DNA from: Saprospirales bacterium
Lineage (GTDB): Bacteria > Bacteroidota > Bacteroidia > Chitinophagales > Saprospiraceae
Reading direction: 5' to 3'
Assembly: GCA_016703765.1 (NCBI GenBank)
Contig: JADJBL010000041.1
Location: forward strand, 1-43,438
Length of the DNA: 43,438 nt
Shown piece by piece: positions 1 to 9,778 of this stretch. The position numbers and the translations under genes are program-made. The first letter of the stretch is position 1. Every line of letters begins with the position of its first letter. The notes under the pieces are model-generated. The model saw nothing but the letters and a program-made list of their open reading frames with translations, was not told the DNA's origin and ran no database searches.

Positions 1-578
1 TTAAATGTGGCGTAAATGGCGACAACTACGGAGAGTATCCGAGTGTTTTAAAGCTTCTCCATTATGATAATGTAAAATTTGTTCCCTTTTGCCCCGAAGA
101 GTTTGTGTTTGGAACACCAAGAGAAATGTGTGATATATACGGTGGTCACGGACTTGACGTATTGGAAGGACGGGCAAAAGTACTTACATCCTCAGGTATA
201 GACTGGACCGAAGGAATGATAAGGGCTTCGGAAAAAATGCTCGAAACAGCCCGGAAGAACAATATAGAATTGGCGATTATGATGGACATTAGCGCTGCTT
301 GTGGAAACCATGTCATTTACGATGGAAACAGATATGCCGAAAACAAGAAATACCAGATTGGAATGGGCGTTTGTGGCGCTCAACTTCATAGAGCTGGATT
401 TAAGATAATAAGTTGGAGAGAGTACGAGTCATTAGAAATTTTATACTCCCGACTTGACCCGGCTTATCAGATAGATAAAACAGCAAAGGACTTTGACCAA
501 CACGAATGGTATGTGGAATATTTTAAGAAAGATAATGAGAATAGGCCGCAGATAACAAGCGGCCTAGACAATCAATGA
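1..578 (+). CDS. DUF523 family protein, 5'-truncated by window edge
   Basis: The reading frame is open from base 3 to the TGA at 576-578, so the gene starts before the window and the GTG at 105 is internal. Visible features are an N-terminal KCGVNG stretch, the cysteine motif PFCPEE, the GTPRE/GGHGLDVLEGRAKV segment and a later SAACGNHVIYDG motif. This Cys-rich order (CPE, then G-D-V, then CG...IYDG) is that of DUF523, a family of about 150 residues of unknown biochemical role. The C-terminal 60 residues extend beyond the usual core. Convergent with the outer-membrane protein gene that ends at 601, with only about 20 bases between. Family assignment is by motif pattern; no function can be stated. 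Confidence 0.7.
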   Translation, partial: KCGVNGDNYGEYPSVLKLLHYDNVKFVPFCPEEFVFGTPREMCDIYGGHGLDVLEGRAKVLTSSGIDWTEGMIRASEKMLETARKNNIELAIMMDISAACGNHVIYDGNRYAENKKYQIGMGVCGAQLHRAGFKIISWREYESLEILYSRLDPAYQIDKTAKDFDQHEWYVEYFKKDNENRPQITSGLDNQ

Positions 579-600
579 GCAATAAAAACAGGATAAAGTG

Positions 601-1356
601 TTAAAAATATTTCGTGAGGCCCAATTTAAGCCCTAACATGTTATTCCTGATTTCTTTTTTCTGAATAACATAAGAAGCCTCTGCCTGGTATTGCTCCCCT
701 GTGCCAATATCTGTTCTAATCAGTATCTGGTCTGTTCTGAAGTCATAATCACCTGAGGAAGATCTGAACTCCACATCTATAGAGGTAATTAAAAATAAAT
801 TATTCGCTAATTGAGTTTTCAAATAAAGAAAAAACTCCCTCGATGTAAAATTCTTTGTTCTATTTGTAAGGGAGTAGCTATAACTCAAACTTCCGTTTAG
901 ATCAGATTCAAAGTCTATCGATTGGGTTACAACTTCCTTTTTCATCGCAAAGTTATACTGAAATTCACCCTGAAACCCTATTGAATTTGCATTGAAAATC
1001 TTCCACTCGGCGCCCATTCGAAGAGGTATACCCAGATGTTGTTGCGAAAAACTTATCGATTGGAGGTTATATCCATACTCCAGCTCCCTTACATTCTGGA
1101 AGTACCTATTGCTTGTATATTCCAAACCCGTACCAACGAAAAAATTCAATCGCTTCCCGGGAAAGAAAATATAGTTTGCATCCAGGCCAATCGGGATTAA
1201 ATTCGAATGGTTTTCAAATTCTATCCAATCGGATTTTGAATCAAAGTTGGATGGCGAAATCCCAATACCTGAAATCAATCTGACTTCCATGTTTTGTCCC
1301 GCCACAGAACAAACTCCAACAAGAAAATAGCTAAGGATTACTAAAATGCGTCTCAT
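601..1356 (-). CDS. Outer-membrane beta-barrel protein (porin-like), exported
   Basis: 251 residues from the ATG at 1354-1356. That start gives a clean signal peptide (MRRILVILSYFLVGVCSVAGQ); the open frame continues upstream to 1482 but the extra residues are hydrophilic and are not needed. The mature part alternates polar and hydrophobic residues with repeated aromatic-rich strands (GTGLEYTSNRYF, LRMGAEWKIF, FQGEFQYNF, FYLKTQL) and ends LGLKLGLTKYF, a C-terminal aromatic typical of outer-membrane barrels. Inferred to be an 8- to 10-strand barrel of the OMP_b-brl/PorT-like kind; ligand unknown. Monocistronic, divergent from the hypothetical gene at 1553. Confidence 0.7.
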   Translation of the reverse strand: MRRILVILSYFLVGVCSVAGQNMEVRLISGIGISPSNFDSKSDWIEFENHSNLIPIGLDANYIFFPGKRLNFFVGTGLEYTSNRYFQNVRELEYGYNLQSISFSQQHLGIPLRMGAEWKIFNANSIGFQGEFQYNFAMKKEVVTQSIDFESDLNGSLSYSYSLTNRTKNFTSREFFLYLKTQLANNLFLITSIDVEFRSSSGDYDFRTDQILIRTDIGTGEQYQAEASYVIQKKEIRNNMLGLKLGLTKYF

Positions 1357-1491
1357 TTCTAAAGGTTTTTTATGTGATTTAATTTTTACAACCATGACAT
1401 GACCGAAGGGACATCCGTGCCCGGTCGATCGGTAATTCTCTGCCACAAATATCAGCCCCTCCCATTCTGAAAGAAAGAACAAATTTGTAGT

Positions 1492-1523
1492 TTTGTAGAA
1501 AGTTGTTCAGCTATTTATCTTGT
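1492..1523 (+). promoter_or_regulatory. Candidate Bacteroidota promoter for the gene at 1553
   Basis: TTTG at 1492-1495, a 20-base spacer, then TATCTTGT at 1516-1523, close to the TTTG / TAnnTTTG consensus. The predicted transcript start near 1530 leaves a leader of about 23 bases. Pattern match only. Confidence 0.35.
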
Positions 1524-1552
1524 AAATCAATCACTTAAGCTCATTTTGTTAT

Positions 1553-2944
1553 ATGAAAGACGGGAAGTTATTCCAATTGCTACGCACGCTCCCCATAGCT
1601 GAACGGCAACAGTTCCGGGATTTTCTCCACTCGCCTTTTCACAACAAAAGGGAAGATTGCCAGCGGCTCTGGGCGGCCCTCGAAGGAGTGAAGGAGGGCC
1701 AATTGCCTGAAAAAGAAAGGCTTTTCCAGAAGTCATACCCCAAAAGCCCTTATAACGACCAGCGCTTCCGCCTGTTGCAAAGCGCTGTGTTGGGACTGCT
1801 GGAGTCCTTTCTCGTCCTCCGGGAGTTCGTGCAAAACGAGCTGCAGCAGGAACTCCTGCTCATCAGGGAATACCGGAAAAGGGGGTTGGCAAAGCACCTG
1901 AGTGGCGCCAGGCGCCGGGCGGAGAAACTGTTGGAAGGCCTGAAAACGGCAGATGCGCTAAGAGTGAGGCATGAAATAGCGTTGGAGGCCTTCCAACTGG
2001 AAGCCCAGGAGAACCGGATCGCCAACCTGAGCTATCAACCCTTGCTCGACCAATGGGACGAATATTACCTGGCCATGAAGCTCCGGCAGGCCTGTTCGGC
2101 CAAAACCTACGAATCGGTCGCCAGTACCTCTTATGACTACGGCTTGCTCGAAGCACTTTTCGAGCGGGTGGATTGGGAACGGTATTTGGCCATTCCCGCT
2201 ATTTCTCTTTACTACCACGGCTACATGATGCTGGTACGGCCGGAGGAAGAAGCGCATTTTGTCTCCCTTAAACAATCCCTCCTCCAGCACGGCGAATCTT
2301 TCCCCCTGACAGAGCGCAGGGATCTCTTTATCCTCGCCGCCAATTACTGCACCCGAAAGTACAACGAAGGCCGAAAGGACTACGCCCGGGAGTTGAACGA
2401 GATCTTCAAGGTGGGGCTTACTGCCGGCGCTTTCCTGATGCAGTTCTCGCGCTTCACGTTTCGAAACATCGTGATCACTGCCCTGGTGGTGGGCGATTTT
2501 GAATGGGCGGAGCGATTTATGGAAGATTACCAGGCCTATCTGCCGCACCGCCACCGGGAGAGCACGGTCAGCTCCAGCAGGGCACTGTTGGAGTATCAAC
2601 GAAAAAACTACGGACAGGCCCTGAAACTGCTGCAAAAGTCAGAATACGGCGACCGGGTGCTCAACCTGTCGGCCAAGGCCCTCCTGATCAAAATCTACTA
2701 CGAGACCGGCGAATACGACCTGCTCGACGCTCATCTGGCCGCCATGCGCAGCTTCATTCGCCGGCAAAAGAACATGAGCTACCACGAGATCAACTACCGG
2801 CAATTGGTGGACTTTGCCCAGCGATTGCTCGAGTTGAACCCCTACGATCCGGACGCTAAAGCAAGACTCCGGGAAGAAGTAGAAACGACAAAGACGGTGG
2901 CTGAAAAAGAGTGGTTGTTGTGGATGTTGAAAGAGGTGGCCTGA
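1553..2944 (+). CDS. Hypothetical helical protein of Saprospiria type
   Basis: 463 residues, no signal peptide and no membrane segment. The start is the ATG at 1553. The sequence is almost entirely predicted helix with many Leu/Arg/Glu and a recurring pattern (RLLQSAVLGLLESFLVLREF, EYQRKNYGQALKLLQKS, ALLIKIYYETGEYDLLDAHL). The last third resembles TPR-like helical hairpins. The N-terminus has a conserved-looking SPFHNKRED motif that I associate with large uncharacterised Saprospiria families. Probably a cytoplasmic scaffold or helical-repeat protein; I cannot assign a function. Convergent with katG, separated by a bidirectional terminator that overlaps this gene's stop codon. Confidence 0.75.
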   Translation: MKDGKLFQLLRTLPIAERQQFRDFLHSPFHNKREDCQRLWAALEGVKEGQLPEKERLFQKSYPKSPYNDQRFRLLQSAVLGLLESFLVLREFVQNELQQELLLIREYRKRGLAKHLSGARRRAEKLLEGLKTADALRVRHEIALEAFQLEAQENRIANLSYQPLLDQWDEYYLAMKLRQACSAKTYESVASTSYDYGLLEALFERVDWERYLAIPAISLYYHGYMMLVRPEEEAHFVSLKQSLLQHGESFPLTERRDLFILAANYCTRKYNEGRKDYARELNEIFKVGLTAGAFLMQFSRFTFRNIVITALVVGDFEWAERFMEDYQAYLPHRHRESTVSSSRALLEYQRKNYGQALKLLQKSEYGDRVLNLSAKALLIKIYYETGEYDLLDAHLAAMRSFIRRQKNMSYHEINYRQLVDFAQRLLELNPYDPDAKARLREEVETTKTVAEKEWLLWMLKEVA

Positions 2945-2960
2945 AATCAGACCACCTCTT
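2931..2960. terminator. Bidirectional terminator hairpin between convergent genes
   Basis: Perfect 9-bp arms, AAGAGGTGG at 2931-2939 and CCACCTCTT at 2952-2960, with a short inner CTG/CAG stem. The hairpin contains the stop codon of the upstream gene (2942-2944) and lies about 20 bases past the katG stop. No long T-run follows, so the call rests on symmetry and position. Confidence 0.6.
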
Positions 2961-2982
2961 CGCGTTAAAAACTATTTTGAAA

Positions 2983-5220
<2,238 letters not shown>

Positions 5221-5327
5221 TTAACATAAGGGTAAAATTGGCAAAATGTTTAGATTGGCAGGGCATTTTTACCAACATAATAATCTTCCATGGTCTGGTG
5301 CGTTAGACTACCATTAAACCGAAAAAA

Positions 5328-5693
5328 ATGAAACATAAAGCCAAATCCATACGACCTTTCATCGGAGCTAAGGACTATGAACTTTCGAGGAGTTTTTATC
5401 GCGACCTGGGTTTTCAGGAAAGTGTTTTGACCCCCAAAATGTCTTATTTCCACACAGAGGGATTAGGATTTTATTTACAGGATGCGTATGTCCAGGATTG
5501 GATCGACAACTCCATGGTTTTCATGGAAGTGGATGATGTCGGCCTCTACTGGGCAGCCCTTATAGCCCTTGACCTGACAAGCAGGTATAAAGGCGTAAAG
5601 CTTACCCCAATCCGGCAATTCGATTGGGGCAGGGAATGCTTTATGCACGACCCCTCAGGGATCCTCTGGCACTTTGGAGAATTTTTTAATTAA
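5328..5693 (+). CDS. VOC (glyoxalase/bleomycin-resistance) fold protein
   Basis: 121 residues, a single VOC module. It begins with the beta-alpha unit RPFIGAKDYELSRSFYRDLGF, followed by EGLGFYLQDAY, FMEVDD and the closing strand GRECFMHDPSGILWHFGEF. The final HDPSG-LWHF signature is standard for the superfamily, which includes glyoxalase I, dioxygenases and antibiotic-binding proteins. The N-terminal metal-ligand position is not an obvious His/Glu, so it may be a binding protein rather than an enzyme. Divergent from katG; the shared 125-base gap could couple their control. Substrate unknown. Confidence 0.8.
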   Translation: MKHKAKSIRPFIGAKDYELSRSFYRDLGFQESVLTPKMSYFHTEGLGFYLQDAYVQDWIDNSMVFMEVDDVGLYWAALIALDLTSRYKGVKLTPIRQFDWGRECFMHDPSGILWHFGEFFN

Positions 5694-5761
5694 AAAAATT
5701 GCGGCCGCGCACTTTTAAAATTATTTTGTCATGTTACTTAACAATAATAAAACTTAAAGAT

Positions 5762-6316
5762 ATGGACCAGGCAACGCTAACCATGATTGAAAACCTGCAT
5801 AAAAACACAGGTAAAACTTTGGAGCAATGGATTGACATTGTTAAAAAAGAAAGTTTTGCAAAGCACGGAGATATCATCAACTTTTTAAAAGAACAACACA
5901 ATCTGACATACGGCTTTGCCAATCTCATTGCGCATAAATCCAAAGGTTCGGACGCGGGCTCTGTCGAAAACCAGGACGATTTAATCCACAAGCAATACCA
6001 GGGCAAAGAACACTTCAAGCCGCTTTACGACAAGCTGATGGCTGAAATTCAAGGCTTTGGCAAGGATATAGAACTGGCGCCCAAAAATGCCTACGTGAGT
6101 TTAAAGCGCAAAAAGCAGTTCGCAACCTTGCAGCCTGCTACCAAGACGCGCTTTGAAATCGGCATAAACCTGAAAGGGCAAGCCCCAAAAGGCAAGTTGG
6201 AAGCCATCAACTCCGCCAACGCCATGTGTTCTCATAAAATCAACCTGGCCGATATCAGCGACATCGACAAAGAAGTCATCGACTGGATAAAGGCGGCTTA
6301 TGAAAATGCAGGGTGA
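5762..6316 (+). CDS. DUF4287 + DUF5655 domain protein
   Basis: 184 residues from the ATG at 5762; the frame is open from 5699 but the extra residues do not fit the family. The first ~60 residues match DUF4287 (ENLHKNTGKTLEQWIDIV, then KHGDIINFLKEQHNLTYGFAN). The C-terminal half matches DUF5655 (FKPLYDKLMAEIQGFGKDIE, then YVSLKRKKQFATLQPATKTR). The two domains commonly occur fused, and the C-terminal one has been compared with DNA-transport/endonuclease-like proteins. No catalytic residues can be named. Cytoplasmic. Convergent with the Asp-box protein, 13 bases from its repaired stop. Confidence 0.8.
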   Translation: MDQATLTMIENLHKNTGKTLEQWIDIVKKESFAKHGDIINFLKEQHNLTYGFANLIAHKSKGSDAGSVENQDDLIHKQYQGKEHFKPLYDKLMAEIQGFGKDIELAPKNAYVSLKRKKQFATLQPATKTRFEIGINLKGQAPKGKLEAINSANAMCSHKINLADISDIDKEVIDWIKAAYENAG

Positions 6317-6329
6317 TTTGACGGTTTTC

Positions 6330-7369
6330 TCAACAGCCCCCTACTCCTACTCCCGACACGGCATAGAGCATCCGGCCCGAAACTGCCAGGCGGAATGTCC
6401 CCATTTCGTTGGAAGGGAGGACGGGTTCCCAGCTTTTGCCCTGATCGGAAGAGCGGAAAACACCGGTGTCGAAGCTGCAAAAGAGGTTGTCGCCAGCCTG
6501 TACGATGTCGTAGATATCCCGGGCTCACGGGGAGAGGGTTGCTCCATGCGTTCCCATGTTTTGCCGCCGTCGGCGGAAATGCACAGCCTGTTCGTAATAC
6601 CATTGGGGTTTATTTTCGTGGAGTCTGCCGTGCCGACGAAGGTGGAGTCTGCCGTGCCGAAGGTGGAGTTTTCCGGGCGGAGGATAGCGACGAAACGATC
6701 CTTGAGCAGCCCTGTTTTCCTGGCAAGCATGTTTTCGTTCAGCACGCGATCCCAATGTTCGCCGCCGTCGGTCGAGCGCAGTACGCCTGTGCGACCGCCG
6801 GCTATCAGCACCTCCCCCGATGCGACGATGTTCAGGATCATACCTCCGTCGGCAAAGACCTGTTTCCAGGAATTCCCGCCGTCGGAGGATTTGAAAATGC
6901 CCGTGTCTGCGCATACGAAAATCGTTCCGTCCGGACTTTCCACCACGCCGCGCACGCCATTGTCTGCCAAGGATAAACTCATATTTTTCCAAATACCGGT
7001 CCCCTGAATGTTTTGAAAGAGGCCGACTCCGTAACTGGAGGCGTACAGCCCGGCCCGGCCGGGAAAAACGTCTGTGATCATTCCATGCAGCAAAAACTCT
7101 TGTTCCCATTTCGGGGTTGCGAAGCTGCCGCTGTGGTACAATCCTTTTTCCGTACCCAAAAAGATTTCCCCGCCGCCGGCGAAAACTCCCTGGATATCCA
7201 GGCCCTGGGGAAGTCCCGCACTGATGTCCTGCCAGGTCTGTCCGCCATCTGCGGATTGAAAAACGATGTTGGATGCAGTCAAGGGCCGGGCCTCTTCCTC
7301 CTGGACCTGCATATAGGAAATAAGCGATAGGGTGAAGAACAAAAAAGCGAGGATAGGGATGATTCGCAT
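6330..7369 (-). CDS. Asp-box/BNR-repeat beta-propeller protein (one frameshift)
   Basis: The ATG at 7367-7369 gives a hydrophobic N-terminus (IIPILAFLFFTLSLISYMQ), a signal or anchor sequence. Asp-box motifs recur (SADGGQTWQD, SSDGGNSWKQ, STDGGEHWDR, SADGGKTWER), so this is a sialidase/VPS10-like propeller facing the periplasm or outside. The uninterrupted frame ends at 6347, but its last ~55 residues lose the pattern. Adding one G to the GGG run at 6518-6520 (plus CCC) restores the frame and yields another blade, FRSSDQGKSWEPVLPSNEMG, ending at the TGA at 6330-6332. I therefore extend the gene to 6330. Ligand unknown. Confidence 0.75.
6618..6669. repeat. Short tandem repeat inside the Asp-box gene
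   Basis: A 19-base unit beginning GTGGAGTCTGCC occurs at 6618-6636 and 6642-6660, with a 7-base partial copy at 6663-6669. The spacing is 24 then 21 bases, so the reading frame is kept. It encodes the loop repeat STFGTADSTFVGTADSTK on the minus strand. Confidence 0.85.
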
Positions 7370-7398
7370 GGCTTGGTTTGGTTGGTGAAACAATACGG

Positions 7399-7422
7399 CA
7401 AAGGTATGGCCGAGACCATACC
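7399..7422 (-). promoter_or_regulatory. Candidate promoter with overlapping palindrome for the Asp-box gene
   Basis: On the minus strand TACCTTTG (7399-7406) fits the Bacteroidota TAnnTTTG element, 30 bases before the ATG at 7369. It overlaps an inverted repeat, GGTATGG at 7403-7409 and CCATACC at 7416-7422, separated by six bases. The overlap suggests an operator or a 5' hairpin. Confidence 0.45.
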
Positions 7423-7456
7423 AAGCGGCTTTTCGGATGTAAAACGATGTATCGGA

Positions 7457-7490
7457 TTTGTAAAAGATTGAGCCGTATTCAATATCTTAG
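7457..7490 (+). promoter_or_regulatory. Candidate promoter for the 7516-9132 operon
   Basis: TTTG at 7457-7460, a 22-base spacer and TATCTTAG at 7483-7490, one mismatch from TAnnTTTG. The transcript start would be near 7497, giving a leader of about 20 bases before the ATG at 7516. Confidence 0.45.
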
Positions 7491-7515
7491 CGCAGCCCCC
7501 AAAAATTAAACCACC

Positions 7516-8088
7516 ATGAGAACATTAAAACTCCAGGTACAAATGACCGTCGACGGGTTCATTGCAGGACCCAATAGCGAAATGGATTGGATGGTGTGGA
7601 ATTGGGACGACAGGTTAAAACAATACGTCACCGACCTGACCGAACCCGTCGACTGTATTGTCCTGGGGAGAAAACTCGCCGAAGGGTTCATTCCCCATTG
7701 GGCGAGCGTAGCCGCAAATCCGGATCACCCGGAATTTACGGCCGGCAGGAAATTTACAGACACGCGCAAAGTGGTTTTCACCAAAACGCTCGACAAGCCG
7801 GAATGGGACAATACCGTCCTCGCAAAAGGGCCTCTGGCCGACGAAATCAATAAACTAAAACTCCAGGATGGTAAAGACATCATCGCCTACGGCGGCGCCA
7901 CCTTTGTGTCCGCGCTGATCAAACAGGGCCTGATCGACGAGTTGCATTTGTTTATCAACCCGGCGGCGATCGGCCAGGGTATGACCATTTTCAAAGAACT
8001 CGACGGCAAACAAAATTTCACCCTGGTAAAAGCCACCCCTTTCGACTGCGGGATTGTCGTTCTTCAATACCAGCCAGGAAGGGTTTAA
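7516..8088 (+). CDS. RibD C-terminal / dihydrofolate-reductase-fold protein
   Basis: 190 residues. The start LKLQVQMTVDGFIAGPNSEM is the typical first strand of the RibD_C / DfrA-like family, with VDCIVLGRKLAEGF and KDIIAYGGATFVSALIKQG forming the NADPH-binding Rossmann-like core (GG-FV-L), and DELHLFINPAAIGQGM closing the site. Members reduce pteridine- or pyrimidine-type substrates with NADPH, but most short stand-alone ones have no known substrate. Cytoplasmic. First gene of a likely three-gene operon (gaps 15 and 9 bases) with the DinB-fold and WG-repeat genes. Confidence 0.85.
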   Translation: MRTLKLQVQMTVDGFIAGPNSEMDWMVWNWDDRLKQYVTDLTEPVDCIVLGRKLAEGFIPHWASVAANPDHPEFTAGRKFTDTRKVVFTKTLDKPEWDNTVLAKGPLADEINKLKLQDGKDIIAYGGATFVSALIKQGLIDELHLFINPAAIGQGMTIFKELDGKQNFTLVKATPFDCGIVVLQYQPGRV

Positions 8089-8103
8089 AATAAAAACAGC
8101 AAC

Positions 8104-8580
8104 ATGGACTTGACAAAACAAATAGCAAAACACTTCAGGGAGGTCCATTTTGGAGGCAACTGGACCTCCTCCAATCTCAAGGATAATTTGGCGGATGTAA
8201 GCTGGGAACAAGCTACGACGCAGGTTTATTCCCTCAATACCATTGCAGCCCTCGTTTTTCATTTGAATTACTACGTAAGCGGCGTCCTGAAGGTGTTGCA
8301 GGGCGGGCCGCTCGAGATCAAGGATAAGTTCAGTTTTGACCTTCCGCCCATCCTGTCCCGGGAAGATTGGGAAAAATTGCTGGATAAGACATGGGCTGAC
8401 GCGGAGCACTTTGCCAGCCTGGTTGAGCAGTTGCCGGAGAGCAAGCTATGGGAAGACTTCACGGATTCAAAATACGGGAATTACTACCGCAATTTTCACG
8501 GGATTATCGAGCATCTTCATTACCATTTGGGGCAAATTGTCCTGGTTAAAAAAATACTTTCACAGACAGTTAAAAATTGA
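8104..8580 (+). CDS. DinB-fold protein (DUF1572-like)
   Basis: 158 residues, a four-helix DinB/YfiT-type bundle. The three metal-binding histidine positions are recognisable: one in IAALVFHLNYYVSG and two in HGIIEHLHYHLGQIVLVKK near the C-terminus. DinB-fold proteins are putative metal-dependent enzymes, including thiol S-transferases, and often DNA-damage or stress inducible; the substrate here is unknown. The spacing of 15 bases from the upstream reductase gene and 9 bases to the next gene supports co-transcription. Confidence 0.8.
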   Translation: MDLTKQIAKHFREVHFGGNWTSSNLKDNLADVSWEQATTQVYSLNTIAALVFHLNYYVSGVLKVLQGGPLEIKDKFSFDLPPILSREDWEKLLDKTWADAEHFASLVEQLPESKLWEDFTDSKYGNYYRNFHGIIEHLHYHLGQIVLVKKILSQTVKN

Positions 8581-8589
8581 CGACCGACC

Positions 8590-9132
8590 ATGCTTTATTC
8601 CAATGTACAGACCGCGTTATTACTTGCTATTTTTTCGCTTTCTATCGGTTTGACAAATTGCGGACAGGTAGCTGAGGACAGTGGCTATTTGCTGGCTTTC
8701 CACGACGACGCCAAAGACGAATACGGTTATAAAAACCAAAACGGCGACATAGTCATCCCCTCCGGGAAATATTCTTTTTGTTTCAGCGACACCTTCCGGA
8801 CATTTGCGATTGTCGCCGAACCAACTGCGGGGTTTGTAGCCATCGACAGGCAAGAGAACATTTTGTACAAGATCTTCCCATACGACAATGGCCCCGACTA
8901 TCCATCGGACGGGCTTTTTAGAATACTGGAAAACGATAAGATTGGGTACGCCGATTCGGCGACCGGCTCCATAGTCATAAAACCGCAGTTTGATTGTGCC
9001 TGGCCTTTTGAAAACGGCGTCGCAAAAGTCAGCGTGGATTGCAAAACCCTGGGAGACGGCGAGCATTCCATCTGGGAGAGCGACAATTGGTATTACATCG
9101 ACAAGACAGGAAGCAAGGTCGACCAACAATAA
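8590..9132 (+). CDS. WG-repeat lipoprotein or exported protein
   Basis: 180 residues with an N-terminal hydrophobic stretch (LLLAIFSLSIGLTNCGQ) ending at a Cys that may be a lipobox, followed by WG/KWG-type repeats: YGYKNQNGDIVIPSGKYSF, then IGYADSATGSIVIKPQFDCA with WPFENGVAKVSV. WG repeats form small beta units of unknown ligand specificity and are common in Bacteroidota surface proteins. Last gene of the 7516-9132 operon. The same frame after the TAA stays mostly open and reads like coding sequence (see the remnant at 9163-9279), so the protein may once have been longer. Confidence 0.75.
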   Translation: MLYSNVQTALLLAIFSLSIGLTNCGQVAEDSGYLLAFHDDAKDEYGYKNQNGDIVIPSGKYSFCFSDTFRTFAIVAEPTAGFVAIDRQENILYKIFPYDNGPDYPSDGLFRILENDKIGYADSATGSIVIKPQFDCAWPFENGVAKVSVDCKTLGDGEHSIWESDNWYYIDKTGSKVDQQ

Positions 9133-9138
9133 AAAAAA

Positions 9139-9199
9139 TCCCAATCCCGACTATCTGTTTAGAAGACTTCGTCTTCCAAAGAACTGGTCGAGATTGGGA
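9139..9199. repeat. Nested hairpin after the WG-repeat gene
   Basis: Outer arms TCCCAATC-CGAC (9139-9151) and GTCG-GATTGGGA (9187-9199) pair with one mismatch. An inner stem GAAGAC (9162-9167) / GTCTTC (9171-9176) has a three-base loop and flanking TTT/AAA pairing. It may act as a terminator or be a small inserted palindromic element. Confidence 0.5.
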
Positions 9200-9279
9200 A
9201 ATTTAAGCCGGTTTTCGACGGGTACTATCTGTTGGACCGGTCAAAACCAGGCAATCTGGTTATTACTCTAGCGAGCTAA
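9163..9279 (+). pseudogene. Possible 3' coding remnant in frame with the WG-repeat gene
   Basis: In the same frame as the WG-repeat CDS, after its TAA (9130-9132) and a TAG (9160-9162), 38 sense codons are open to a TAA at 9277-9279. They read like a real protein tail (KELVEIGKFKPVFDGYYLLD, then a DRSKPGNLVITLAS ending) and lack any reasonable start codon. I infer that the ancestral gene ran through here and was interrupted by the hairpin region. It could also be chance. Confidence 0.3.
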
Positions 9280-9280
9280 A

Positions 9281-9622
9281 TTAATACCTTCTGTTGCCTC
9301 CGCCGCCGCCGAAGCCGCCGCCACGGTTTCCACCGCCGCCGCCGAAACCGCCGCCGCGATTACCGCCGCCGCCGCGCTTTTCACGATCTTCTGCCTGCTT
9401 CACCACGATGGTGCGTCCGTCGAGTTCGGTGCCGTCGAGGCTTTTGATGGCATTGCGCGCTTCGTCGTCGTTGGGCATTTCGACGAAACCGAAGCCTTTG
9501 GAACGGCCGGTAGACTGGTCCGAGATAATTTTACAGGAATCAACCTGGCCAAACTCTTCGAATGCCTGTTGAAGATCGCCTTCCTGCGTGTCGTAGTTTA
9601 ACTTAGCTACAAAAATATTCAT
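9281..9622 (-). CDS. RRM RNA-binding protein with glycine-rich RGG tail
   Basis: 113 residues. A single RRM: RNP2 as IFVAKL (residues 3-8) and RNP1 as KGFGFVEM, with the TGRSKG loop before it and DGRTIVVKQAE closing the fold. The last ~30 residues are RGGGG-NRGGGFGGGG repeats. This is the cyanobacterial/Bacteroidota small RNA-binding protein type (Rbp), often cold-induced and thought to act as an RNA chaperone on mRNA leaders. Encoded alone, with its own candidate promoter; divergent from the ArsR gene. Confidence 0.93.
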   Translation of the reverse strand: MNIFVAKLNYDTQEGDLQQAFEEFGQVDSCKIISDQSTGRSKGFGFVEMPNDDEARNAIKSLDGTELDGRTIVVKQAEDREKRGGGGNRGGGFGGGGGNRGGGFGGGGGNRRY

Positions 9623-9672
9623 GACAACAACTAATTAAGATGATAAAATGACTAAAAAATTGATGAATACAT

Positions 9673-9680
9673 CAAAGGTA
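9673..9680 (-). promoter_or_regulatory. Candidate -7 element of the RRM gene
   Basis: TACCTTTG on the minus strand, 50 bases before the ATG at 9622, identical to the element found before the Asp-box gene. No clear -33 TTTG, but the upstream region is strongly A/T-rich. The ~45-base leader suits cold-shock-type 5' UTR control, which is inference. Confidence 0.45.
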
Positions 9681-9718
9681 TAAAATTTTATTGGTTTTAA
9701 AAATTTTGACCATAAACT

Positions 9719-9748
9719 TGCGCAACCGAACAATTGCATATATATTTG
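9719..9748 (+). promoter_or_regulatory. Promoter and possible operator of the ArsR-AHSA1 pair
   Basis: TTG at 9719-9721, a 19-base spacer and TATATTTG at 9741-9748 match the Bacteroidota promoter. The octamer GCAACCGA occurs at 9722-9729 (between the elements) and again at 9748-9755, spanning the start region. Such direct repeats are a plausible site for autorepression by the ArsR protein encoded next. Confidence 0.45.
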
Positions 9749-9778
9749 CAACCGATTAGTAGCATAAATATTGATACG

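Noticed and set aside
5686..5708. Adjacent TTAATTAA and GCGGCCGC palindromes, like a cloning polylinker
   Set aside because: Both flanks are ordinary host-like genes with natural intergenic context and no vector sequence; short palindromes of this kind occur by chance.
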